Below are positions 1 to 5,244 of a stretch of DNA of 7,944 nucleotides, piece after piece (positions within the stretch are counted from its first letter, which is position 1; each line of letters opens with the position of its first letter). Under the pieces are notes generated by a model. The model did no database searches and was not told the DNA's origin. It saw only the letters and a program-made list of their open reading frames with translations. The stretch is from the NCBI GenBank assembly GCA_038063775.1, contig JBBTUK010000005.1, positions 1-7,944 of the forward strand. Reading direction: 5' to 3'. The position numbers were made by a program, and so were the translations under genes. This DNA comes from UM-FILTER-42-9 sp038063775 (lineage in GTDB: Bacteria; Patescibacteriota; Minisyncoccia; Moranbacterales; UBA2206).

Positions 1-887
1 CCGCCGCCGCCGAACTGCGCGGCGATTTTTGATACATCCACACCTTTGTATTCTTCGCTGCGAAGACTTCCTTTGATGACTTCGCCATCGCGCTCGGAAA
101 GAATGAGAGAAAATTTGGTGCCGGGAACCGTGTTGAGTATGCCGGCCACTTGAGCAATATCTTCACTGCCGGCTCCGCATTCCTCCAAGTCCCTTTTTGT
201 CAAAACAGAAATTATCATCCCGTTTTCCTGGTTTATTTTAGCTTTTTCAAAAGCTCGCCCCCAGAGCTTCAAAGTGGCTATGTCTTTATTGACGAAAATA
301 GTCTCGACGATCTTGGTAATTGGCGCCCCTTTTTTCATGAGATCCGACGCGATCTCCATCACTTTGGCCGTGGTATTGGCATGCTTAAACATTCCGGTAT
401 CGTCAAGGATTCCGATCATCAGATAGGTCGCTATTTTTCTGTTTATCTTTGCTTGGCTGGAATTAAAAAAGTCATAGATAATTTCGCAGACCGAAGAATA
501 GCTGGCATCGATTATATTTATGTCACCGCGGAGAGTTATGTCTGGATGATGATCAATGATGGCCGTCACCTGGTTTTTTTTCAAGTTGGCCGCGATTTTT
601 TCAAAGCCACGCTCGACGCTGTCACAGCCGATTACCAGGTCATATTTTTCCAGATCCAGGTGATCGATAAATTCAAACCGATCCTCAGAAAGTGAAGTGA
701 GAAAATCAGGATAAGGATCGGAGCAAGCTATATCGGCAACTTTCCCCAGATTTTTTATATGCTCCTTGAGCGCCAGAACCGCTCCGGTCGTGTCTCCGTC
801 CGGGCTGGCATGGGCAACCAAAAGGATCCTCTCTGATTCGTTTATCACGTAATTTAGTGTATGGAATTCCTTGGCAAATTTTCTCAT
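1..887 (-). CDS. nrnA: DHH-family phosphoesterase, NrnA-like nanoRNase/pAp phosphatase (3' end cut by window edge)
   Basis: My translation of the complement from the ATG at 887-885 gives 295 codons open to the window edge. The DHH-superfamily motifs are visible in order: HASPDGD (residues 26-32), an aspartate in GCDS (D89), the signature DHH (112-114), DDTG (162-165), then a DHHA1 region that ends in the start of the glycine-rich GGGG motif (about 293 on), which is normally followed by His and AAG. Family members are about 310-330 residues, so perhaps 20-35 residues are missing. Known members (NrnA/YtqI type) degrade 2-5 nt RNA from the 3' or 5' end and dephosphorylate 3'-phosphoadenosine 5'-phosphate, using Mn2+ in the cytoplasm. 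The gene follows rbfA by 45 bp on the same strand, a linkage common in Firmicutes and many other bacteria. No good Shine-Dalgarno precedes the start. The exact subtype (NrnA versus another DHH-DHHA1 protein) is inferred. Confidence 0.9.
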   Translation of the reverse strand, partial: MRKFAKEFHTLNYVINESERILLVAHASPDGDTTGAVLALKEHIKNLGKVADIACSDPYPDFLTSLSEDRFEFIDHLDLEKYDLVIGCDSVERGFEKIAANLKKNQVTAIIDHHPDITLRGDINIIDASYSSVCEIIYDFFNSSQAKINRKIATYLMIGILDDTGMFKHANTTAKVMEIASDLMKKGAPITKIVETIFVNKDIATLKLWGRAFEKAKINQENGMIISVLTKRDLEECGAGSEDIAQVAGILNTVPGTKFSLILSERDGEVIKGSLRSEEYKGVDVSKIAAQFGGG

Positions 888-904
888 TGATATTTTTGCT
901 TCAT

Positions 905-928
905 AAAATGCGACTAGCGTCGCATTTT
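905..928 (-). terminator. Perfect 10-bp hairpin between rbfA and nrnA
   Basis: AAAATGCGAC (905-914) and GTCGCATTTT (919-928) are exact reverse complements around a 4-nt loop. Read on the minus strand the hairpin lies just after the rbfA stop and ends in TTTT, 17 nt before the nrnA ATG. Read on the plus strand it ends in TTTTT. It could be a weak terminator/attenuator or an RNA processing or stabilising element; the U-run is short, so full termination is doubtful. Confidence 0.5.
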
Positions 929-932
929 TGAT

Positions 933-1184
933 TTAGATTTCTTTTAGTAGCTTCTCTATTTCATCGGCCTTGGATTCGGTGAGATCGATTTTGAACTCGA
1001 TCCGGGGAAGCGGTCTCATTGAGAGTTTTTTGTTGAGAACCCCTTGAATCCGGTAGATTTCCTTTTTCAGGCTTTTTATAACATAGTCTATTTCCTTTTC
1101 CGGAAAAATACTCACAAACACCCGAGTATAGCGGAGATCTGGAGTGGTGTCAACTTTTGCCACTGTAATAAAAACCCCAGCTTT
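933..1184 (-). CDS. rbfA: Ribosome-binding factor A (5' end lost in assembly gap)
   Basis: The complement encodes 83 visible residues ending at TAA (935-933). The segment KAGVFITVAKVDTTPDLRYT, followed by RVFVSIF and the charged ending PRIEFKIDLTESKADEIEKLL, matches the RbfA pattern (V-T-V-D-S-PDL-A-V-VS and R-x-P-x-I-x-F-x-D-x-S). RbfA is a small KH-like protein that binds the 30S subunit near helix 1 of 16S rRNA during late maturation and cold adaptation. A GTG at 1163 could be read as a start, but seven family-like residues precede it in frame up to the edge of the N-run, so it is an internal Val. About 30-35 N-terminal residues, including the first helix, should lie in the gap. It is downstream of infB, its usual partner. 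Confidence 0.93.
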   Translation of the reverse strand, partial: KAGVFITVAKVDTTPDLRYTRVFVSIFPEKEIDYVIKSLKKEIYRIQGVLNKKLSMRPLPRIEFKIDLTESKADEIEKLLKEI

Positions 1185-1284
1185 NNNNNNNNNNNNNNNN
1201 NNNNNNNNNNNNNNNNNNNNNNNNNNNNNNNNNNNNNNNNNNNNNNNNNNNNNNNNNNNNNNNNNNNNNNNNNNNNNNNNNNNN
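1185..1284. other. Assembly gap of exactly 100 N
   Basis: One hundred undetermined bases separate the visible parts of infB and rbfA. A round 100 is a conventional placeholder for a gap of unknown size. The missing parts of the two proteins (about 25-32 residues of IF-2 plus stop, about 30-35 residues of RbfA) would need roughly 165-210 bp, so the true gap is probably longer than shown. Reading frames through it are meaningless. Confidence 0.97.
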
Positions 1285-2973
1285 GCCCTCTTTCACTTCA
1301 TCTATATCGACTTTGTTCTGCTGTAGGTTAGCCAGGCTTCCTTTGCCGATTACCTGGCTATTTCTCAAAACCTCCACCAGGCTTCCCTGGACGACTTTTC
1401 CGCTTGTCACTTTTCCACCGATGATCATGTCTTTTTTTCCGGTTTTAAAGATAGCCAGGACTTTCAGTTTCCCAAAATCAACCCTCTCGATTTCCGGAGG
1501 GAGCATTTCCACCAGTCGGTTTTTTATATCCGCAACCAGTTCGTAGATTATCTTGTAAATTTTTATTTCCACCTGGCCGGTTTCCGCCATTCTTTTGGCC
1601 ACGGGAGTCGTTTCCACATTGAATCCGATTAGGACTGCTCCCGTGCTTTGCGCCAGGCGCACTTCCGATTCGGTAATATTGCCAATTCCCGTGCCTATAT
1701 AATCCACGGCCACCTCTTCTGACTTTATTTCTCCCAGTATCTGACCGATGGCTTCCAGCGATCCCTGCACATCCGCTTTCAGGATTATATTCAATTTTTT
1801 GATTTTTTCGTCGGCAATAGTTTTATAAATCTTCTGCGCGCTCAGCTGGCCGCCCTGATCGGTCTGCCCGTGCGTTTGACCGATCTCTGAAGATCTGGCT
1901 TTGGCCACCGATTTGCTGGAAGCTACCTGCAAAATGTCGTTCGTATTGGAAGTAGTATTGAGCCCGATTAGGCTTATGGGAGTGGACGGACTGGCTTCTG
2001 GAAGCCTTTTTCCGGTAAAGTCCTCGATTCTTCTGACGCGCCCGTAGGCTCCGCCGGCAATTATATCCTGGCCCTCCTTTAGGGTTCCAGTTTTAATCAG
2101 CACCGTGGCGACCGGACCTTTTTGGGGATCCAGGTGCGATTCCAGAACAATGCCCAAAGCGCTTCTTTTTTGATTGGCACGAAAATCTTCCACTTCCATA
2201 AGCAGCAGGATATTTTCGAAAAGATCGTCTATCCCGATGTTTTTCTTAGCGGAAACTTGGGCACTCAAAACTTGCCCGCCCCAGTCCTCAAGCAGAATTC
2301 CGTTATCGCCCAGCTCTTTTTTCACTCTTTGAATATTGGCTTCCGGTTTGTCAATTTTATTTATCGCCACAATGGTCGGAATTTTTTTCGCCAAAAGGTA
2401 TTCGATCACTTCTTTGGTCTGCGGGCGCACTCCGTCATCAGCCGCTACTACCAGTACCGCGATGTCAGCTATGCTCACTCCGCGTTCGCGCATTGCGCTA
2501 AAAGCCTGGTGTCCGGGCGTATCAACAAAAGTTATCAATTTTCCTTTTTTCTTAACTTGGTAGGCGTTGATGTGTTGGGTAATCCCTCCCGATTCCTTGG
2601 CCGCCACATTAGTCTTGCGGATCGTATCGAGCAAGGTGGTTTTCCCATGGTCAACATGGCCTAAAATAGTAACTACCGGCGGCCGCGATTGGAGGTTTTC
2701 TCCCGATTCTTTTTCTTTCTTGAGAAGTTCCAAAAGTTTTTCCAGCGTCATTTTCTCTCCTTCTTCCAGAATTTCTTCCTCAACGATATATCCCATATCC
2801 TGAGCCAAAATCGAAGCGGTTTCGAAATCAATCTGCTCATTTATAGTGGCGAGAATTCCGTTCTTCATCAGTTCTGTGATGACGGAGCTTACCGGCAAAT
2901 TCAAAACTTCACCGAATTTTTTCACGGTAATGACGGCTGGGATCTTGATTTTTTTCGGTTCGATTTCTGCCAT
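1285..2973 (-). CDS. infB: Translation initiation factor IF-2 (C-terminal end lost in assembly gap)
   Basis: From ATG 2973-2971 the complement encodes 563 visible residues. An IF2_N-like module covers about residues 10-65 (PAVITVKKFGEVLNLPVSSV). The GTPase domain follows with G1 GHVDHGKT (105-112), switch I SGGITQHI (128-135), G3 DTPGH (151-155), G4 NKID (205-208) and G5 SAK (241-243). Domains II and III contain KADVQGSLEAI, and the fMet-tRNA-binding C-terminal beta-barrel is cut after VDIDEVKEG, about 25-32 residues before the usual end. IF-2 delivers fMet-tRNA to the 30S P site and promotes subunit joining. The long variable N-terminal region of E. coli IF-2 (890 aa) is absent, as in compact genomes. 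It starts 32 bp after the DUF4446 stop, probably in one transcript. No strong Shine-Dalgarno is visible. Confidence 0.98.
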
Positions 2974-3005
2974 ATAAACTTGTCATTTTGATATGCTAAA
3001 TTATG

Positions 3006-3515
3006 TCATATTTTCTTAATTTCCGAAGATATTGCTTGTTTCACGACTTGCTCTTCTTCTTCCGTCAAAGGATATTTCTCCGATTTTCCTCCGGTAATCG
3101 CCTTGGAATAAACGCGGGTTACCTCACGCGTATGCAGAGAACTTATAACAACTCCGTTATTTTTCCCATTGAGAAGCGCCATTGAAAAACTTTGGTCTCC
3201 GCCCAAATCCTTGAACGGGTTGAATCTTATCATCGCCACTTTGTGCAGCCCCCGCAGTGAAAGGTTGTTGATCTGATTGGAAATATTATAAAGCTCCTGT
3301 ACATCCTTGTCCAAAGCCTTAATCAGTTTAGCGTGCCGGTCCAGCGATTCTTCGATTTTTAGTCCAGTCTCGCCCAAATTAAAATCGCCGGTTTTATTTT
3401 TTAGTCTTCTGAAGCTTATCTGGATAATAAGAAGCCAAAGCAGTTGCAAAAAAATTATGGCTGCCAGGATAGATATTGTTTTATTGCCTTGAATGAGGCT
3501 TAAAAATTCCTGCAT
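3006..3515 (-). CDS. DUF4446 family protein, single N-terminal membrane helix
   Basis: 169 residues from ATG 3515-3513 to TGA 3008-3006. Residues about 13-34 form one hydrophobic helix (ISILAAIIFLQLLWLLIIQI) followed by basic RRLKNK, suggesting a membrane anchor with a cytoplasmic C-terminal part. Residues about 55-90 are a probable coiled coil. The region about 92-150 carries the DUF4446-like core: KVAMIRFNPFKDLGGDQSFS, then LLNGKNNGVVISSL, HTREVTRVYSKAI and a final YPLTEEEEQ. The family's biochemical role is unknown; members occur in Firmicutes and candidate phyla. It is the first gene after the promoter at 3537-3565 and lies 32 bp upstream of infB, so it is likely cotranscribed with translation genes. 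The TGA stop is useful evidence for the standard bacterial code. Assignment is from recalled family pattern, not from a search. Confidence 0.85.
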   Translation of the reverse strand: MQEFLSLIQGNKTISILAAIIFLQLLWLLIIQISFRRLKNKTGDFNLGETGLKIEESLDRHAKLIKALDKDVQELYNISNQINNLSLRGLHKVAMIRFNPFKDLGGDQSFSMALLNGKNNGVVISSLHTREVTRVYSKAITGGKSEKYPLTEEEEQVVKQAISSEIKKI

Positions 3516-3536
3516 ATGCGTTAACTGCCTTGATTC

Positions 3537-3565
3537 AGGCTAGCATTTAAAAAGCGCTGTGTAAA
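3537..3565 (-). promoter_or_regulatory. Predicted sigma70-type promoter for DUF4446-infB-rbfA-nrnA
   Basis: On the complement: -35 TTTACA (3565-3560), 17-bp spacer, -10 TAGCCT (3542-3537) preceded by TGC, giving an extended -10. The expected transcript start is near 3530, about 15 nt before the DUF4446 ATG. A weak AAGG (3531-3528) would sit at the extreme 5' end of this mRNA, so the leader is very short. Spacing and the TGC element match the promoter proposed at 3964-3992. Confidence 0.6.
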
Positions 3566-3577
3566 CCCCAAATATGT

Positions 3578-3673
3578 AATACGGCCTTTTCGGGTCCCCG
3601 TAAGAAAGCGGAGGGTACAGGAGTTTCAGCCCTAGGCTGATGGGCCTTGGGCCCAGAACCTATACACCGTATT
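3578..3673. other. Structured non-coding stretch closed by AATACGG/CCGTATT
   Basis: AATACGG (3578-3584) and CCGTATT (3667-3673) form a 7-bp inverted repeat enclosing about 82 nt. Inside are an alternative local hairpin TACGG/CCGTA (3580-3584 with 3598-3602) and the double hairpin at 3626-3655. No coding frame here looks real. It lies between the tRNA-Ser 3' end and the promoter of the minus-strand operon, so it could be the tRNA transcript's trailer, a repeat element or an unrecognised small RNA. I do not recognise a known RNA family. Confidence 0.35.
3624..3656. repeat. Double-hairpin dispersed repeat, copy A
   Basis: Two adjacent perfect hairpins: TCAGCC-CTA-GGCTGA (3626-3640) and TGGGCC-TTG-GGCCCA (3641-3655). 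The first hairpin and the junction (TTTCAGCCC, then AGGCTGAT, then GCCTTG) recur at 4666-4691 with a single substitution in the loop and two in the second arm. This suggests a REP-like intergenic repeat family. Neither hairpin is followed by a T-run here, so it is not a standard terminator. Confidence 0.6.
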
Positions 3674-3679
3674 TCAAGT

Positions 3680-3791
3680 CCCCACACAAAGCGGAAGAGG
3701 TGAGATTCGAACTCACGAAGAGATTTCTCCCTTACAGCTTTTCGAGAGCTGCGCCTTCAACCACTCGGCCACTCTTCCGCTTTAAGTGGGG
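3680..3791. repeat. Inverted repeat flanking the tRNA-Ser
   Basis: CCCCACACAAAGC (3680-3692) and GCTTTAAGTGGGG (3779-3791) are reverse complements over 13 bp except for a central 2-nt mismatch. In the precursor transcript they would extend the acceptor stem well beyond the mature ends. This could guide or hinder 5' and 3' processing, or act as part of an intrinsic end signal. Confidence 0.6.
3692..3778 (-). tRNA. tRNA-Ser, anticodon CGA (reads UCG)
   Basis: The complement folds as a class II tRNA: acceptor GGAAGAG (3778-3772) with CTCTTCC (3699-3693), T8-G9, a D arm with GCCGAGTGGTTGAAGGC, anticodon stem CAGCT/AGCTG around the loop CTCGAAA (anticodon CGA), a long variable arm, a T arm GTGAG-TTCGAAT-CTCAC, and discriminator G (3692), the serine identity base. 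The long variable arm and the anticodon together make serine secure. CCA is not encoded (CTT follows the discriminator side), so a CCA-adding enzyme is required. The mature body sits within an inverted repeat that lengthens the acceptor stem. Confidence 0.96.
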
Positions 3792-3811
3792 CGAGACATC
3801 CCCTAAACCAC

Positions 3812-3861
3812 CCACCGCCGTTGGCGGGGCTCCGCTTTCAGCGGGCCGGGGGAAGCGGTGG
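3812..3861. repeat. GC-rich hairpin cluster upstream of tRNA-Ser
   Basis: An outer stem CCACCGC (3812-3818) with GCGGTGG (3855-3861) encloses, or competes with, two inner hairpins: CCGCC-GTT-GGCGG (3815-3827) and CCGC-TTTCA-GCGG (3832-3844). It is far more GC-rich than the AT-rich stretch that follows (3871-4019). It may be another intergenic repeat or a structured leader of the tRNA transcript. No tidy terminator T-run follows on either strand. Confidence 0.45.
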
Positions 3862-3963
3862 TCTGGTACCTTCCAACATATTAAATGTATAGAATTTTTG
3901 TGATTAGGGCAATTTTTCCTTGTCTCATGGTGAATTTTATGAGCCTAAAATTCTACTACGGGG

Positions 3964-3992
3964 TGGACAAAAAGCTTTTTCTATGCTACCAT
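3964..3992 (+). promoter_or_regulatory. Predicted sigma70-type promoter for the 91-aa ORF
   Basis: -35 TGGACA (3964-3969), 17-bp spacer, -10 TACCAT (3987-3992) preceded by TGC (3984-3986), an extended -10 arrangement. The expected start is near 3999, about 20 nt before the ATG at 4020. The layout matches the minus-strand promoter at 3537-3565. It may also drive rpsO by read-through, since no terminator lies between. Confidence 0.5.
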
Positions 3993-4019
3993 TCTTACAT
4001 AAAGAATAATTCATTTTAT

Positions 4020-4295
4020 ATGTTAGAAGGAGGATTCAAACCTGAAGGGTCCGATATTGAAAAAGAATTAGAAAAATTCAGAAGAGGTTTAATACAAGAA
4101 ATTGAAAAAATAAACGACACGGGGAGAATAATATCAATAATGCAAGAAATGGGGATAACCATAACTGAGCCGATCACAGAATTAAAAACTGCCCAGGAGG
4201 CTTTGCAATCATTTATAAGAGGCTACAGCAAATCAGAGCTGGAAAGAATGCAGGCCGTCATGCGAGAAATCGAAGAGGAAGACGAGGAACTATAA
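4020..4295 (+). CDS. Small acidic helical protein, unknown function (91 aa)
   Basis: I do not recognise this protein. From ATG 4020 it encodes 91 residues ending at TAA 4293-4295. It is rich in Glu, Lys and Arg, probably almost all alpha-helical (two or three helices, for example about 12-30, 55-70 and 72-91), ends in a strongly acidic EEEDEEL tail, and has no membrane segment or cysteine. The frame is open upstream to 3885, but that extension overlaps the predicted promoter and reads as unlike-protein sequence, so the ATG right before LEGGFKPEGSD is preferred. There is no Shine-Dalgarno. It lies 72 bp upstream of the rpsO start on the same strand. It could be a lineage-specific regulator or partner protein, but nothing in the sequence shows which. 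Confidence 0.65.
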   Translation: MLEGGFKPEGSDIEKELEKFRRGLIQEIEKINDTGRIISIMQEMGITITEPITELKTAQEALQSFIRGYSKSELERMQAVMREIEEEDEEL

Positions 4296-4296
4296 T
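4291..4296 (+). promoter_or_regulatory. Possible -10 box for rpsO
   Basis: A perfect TATAAT overlaps the stop codon of the 91-aa gene. With a start near 4303 it would give a 65-nt rpsO leader. No -35 box or TG extension is visible, and the region is AT-rich, so chance is a real possibility. Confidence 0.25.
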
Positions 4297-4327
4297 AAGT
4301 AACTAGTAAAATTAATTAGCAAACTTT

Positions 4328-4363
4328 GGTTCGCGACTCATCGGGACGAATGTTTGGCCGAAC
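4328..4363 (+). promoter_or_regulatory. Candidate rpsO leader structure (S15 autoregulation)
   Basis: GTTCG (4329-4333) can pair either with CGAA (4347-4350) or with CGAAC (4359-4363), giving mutually exclusive folds directly before the rpsO ATG. A local hairpin TGTTT-GGCC-GAACA (4351-4364) closes 3 nt before the start. Leaders of rpsO in several bacteria bind S15 and repress translation through diverse structures; whether this one does is an inference. Confidence 0.3.
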
Positions 4364-4367
4364 AAAT

Positions 4368-4637
4368 ATGGCACTGACGCACAAGCAAAAAGAAAAAGTA
4401 ACCCAGGAAGTGAAAAGGCACGAGAAAGACACCGGCTCGCCGGAATACCAGATCGCTCTTTTTACGGAAAAAATCAAAAAACTGACCGGACACCTCAAGA
4501 AAAACCCGAAGGATTTCCATTCCCGGAGAGGTCTCCTCAAAATGGTATCCAAGCGAAAAAAACTCTTGCTTTATTTGGAAAAGACCAACGAAAAAGAATA
4601 TAAAAAGCTTGTCAAAAAGCTTGATCTTAAGGGGTAA
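4368..4637 (+). CDS. rpsO: 30S ribosomal protein S15
   Basis: 89 residues, the standard length of S15. The family pattern is clear: MALTHKQKEKVTQEVKRHE, DTGSPEYQIALFTEKI (about 22-37), LTGHLKKNPKDFHSRRGLL (about 39-57) and MVSKRKKLLLYL. S15 is a primary 30S assembly protein that binds the three-way junction of the central domain of 16S rRNA and contributes to the inter-subunit bridge. In-frame upstream starts exist (ATG 4350, TTG 4326), but the added residues have no family counterpart, and 4368 aligns with known N-termini. No Shine-Dalgarno is visible; the upstream sequence can fold. An intrinsic terminator follows at once, so most transcription probably ends here, separating rpsO from the later pnp, its usual neighbour. 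Confidence 0.97.
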   Translation: MALTHKQKEKVTQEVKRHEKDTGSPEYQIALFTEKIKKLTGHLKKNPKDFHSRRGLLKMVSKRKKLLLYLEKTNEKEYKKLVKKLDLKG

Positions 4638-4641
4638 CAAC

Positions 4642-4668
4642 CAGGCGCTTCGGCGCCTGTAATTTTTT
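4642..4668 (+). terminator. Intrinsic terminator of rpsO
   Basis: A perfect stem CAGGCGC/GCGCCTG (4642-4648, 4653-4659) closed by a stable TTCG tetraloop is followed by TAA and six T (4663-4668). It begins 5 nt after the rpsO stop. This is a textbook Rho-independent terminator. Confidence 0.92.
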
Positions 4669-4716
4669 CAGCCCCAGGCTGATCCGCCTTGCCTGCCCGC
4701 CTTGGGAGGGGGCGGA
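4666..4716. repeat. Double-hairpin dispersed repeat, copy B
   Basis: TCAGCC-CCA-GGCTGA (4668-4682) is followed directly by a second inverted repeat, TCCGCC (4683-4688) with GGCGGA (4711-4716), whose 22-nt loop contains a nested CCC/GGG. The first half is nearly identical to the copy at 3624-3656. The element starts inside the T-run of the rpsO terminator, an arrangement that would fit insertion next to, or co-evolution with, a terminator. Read on the minus strand the second stem is followed by the first hairpin and then a run of A to T conversion TTTTTT-like sequence is absent, so it is not a clear reverse terminator. Confidence 0.6.
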
Positions 4717-4733
4717 AAATAAATAATAATTAA

Positions 4734-4739
4734 TATAAT
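4734..4739 (+). promoter_or_regulatory. Possible -10 box close to the NYN gene start
   Basis: A perfect TATAAT ends 7 nt before the ATG at 4747. If used, the mRNA would start at or within a base or two of the ATG, making it leaderless. No -35 or TG element is present (the -35 position falls in the GC-rich end of repeat B), and the tract is nearly all A and T, so confidence is low. Confidence 0.3.
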
Positions 4740-4746
4740 TAAAATT

Positions 4747-5244
4747 ATGTCAATTTTTAAAGAACAACGCGTGGGAATGCTGGTGGATATCCAAAATTTG
4801 TATTACTCCGCCAAAGTGCTTTACGCCAAAAAAGTTAATTTCGGACAGATTCTAAAAGCCGGGGTAGGCGACCGAAAAATCATCCGGGCCATTGCCTATG
4901 GCATCAAAACTTTGGAAGGCCAAGAAAAAAACTTTTTTGAAGCCCTGGAAAAGCAAGGTTTTGAAGTGAAAACCAAGGACTTGCAGATATTCCCCGGTGG
5001 TGCCAAGAAGGGCGACTGGGATGTCGGCATCGCGGTGGACGCCATCAAAATGTCCAAAAGCCTGGATGTCATCATTCTCGTTTCCGGCGACGGCGATTAT
5101 ATTCCGGTGGTGGAATATATCCAAAGCACCACCGGCTGCCGTGTAGAGATTTTTGCTTTCAAAGAATCCACGAGCTCCAAACTCATCGAGGCCGCGGATG
5201 AGTTTACCAACATCAGCGAGAACAAGAAAAAGTTTTTGATATAA
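4747..5244 (+). CDS. NYN (LabA/DUF88, PIN-like) domain protein, putative ribonuclease
   Basis: 165 residues, essentially one NYN domain. Conserved acidic positions of the fold are visible: VDIQN (D14, N17), KKGDWDVGIAVDAI (D90, D92, D98), the strand LDVIILVSGDGDYIP (D115, D117), and a late strand CRVEIFAF followed by SSKLIEAADEF. NYN domains share the PIN/FLAP-nuclease fold and are predicted or shown metal-dependent RNases; the LabA name comes from a cyanobacterial clock-output protein. The substrate here is unknown. It has no membrane segment or extra domain. It sits between rpsO and pnp, 109 bp after rpsO and beyond its terminator, beside RNA-decay genes, which suggests an RNA-processing role (inference). 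There is no Shine-Dalgarno; the upstream sequence is AT-rich. Confidence 0.9.
   Translation: MSIFKEQRVGMLVDIQNLYYSAKVLYAKKVNFGQILKAGVGDRKIIRAIAYGIKTLEGQEKNFFEALEKQGFEVKTKDLQIFPGGAKKGDWDVGIAVDAIKMSKSLDVIILVSGDGDYIPVVEYIQSTTGCRVEIFAFKESTSSKLIEAADEFTNISENKKKFLI

Noticed and set aside
150..695. A 181-residue plus-strand open frame
   Set aside because: It lies wholly antisense to the DHH phosphoesterase, which has all expected motifs; the plus-strand product has no recognisable features.
933..1163. A 76-residue RbfA starting at GTG 1163
   Set aside because: Seven more family-like residues precede the GTG in frame up to the gap, so it is an internal valine codon.
2122..2664. A 180-residue plus-strand open frame, with several shorter ones nearby
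   Set aside because: Antisense shadow of the infB GTPase domain.
1150..2973. A single 607-residue IF-2 reading frame running through the N gap
   Set aside because: The tail after the gap is out of frame with real IF-2 and overlaps rbfA, which is coded in another frame there. The frame only stays open because N hides stops.
3006..3515. UGA recoded to glycine (as in Gracilibacteria)
   Set aside because: DUF4446 ends at a TGA at a natural family length, and no internal TGA is needed to restore any gene.
3640..3903. An 87-residue plus-strand open frame
   Set aside because: It runs across the tRNA-Ser gene in antisense and through hairpin repeats; no protein-like character.
3886..3912. Promoter for the tRNA-Ser (TTGCCC, 15 bp, TATACA on the minus strand)
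   Set aside because: The spacing is too short and the -35 poor; the region is AT-rich enough to give such matches by chance.
3885..4019. A 45-residue N-terminal extension of the 91-aa protein
   Set aside because: It overlaps a plausible promoter and its composition (Tyr, Phe, Cys rich) differs from the charged helical body.
4326..4367. A 14-residue N-terminal extension of S15 from TTG 4326 or ATG 4350
   Set aside because: S15 family members start at the position of ATG 4368 and the total then matches the usual 89 residues; the extension overlaps a foldable leader.
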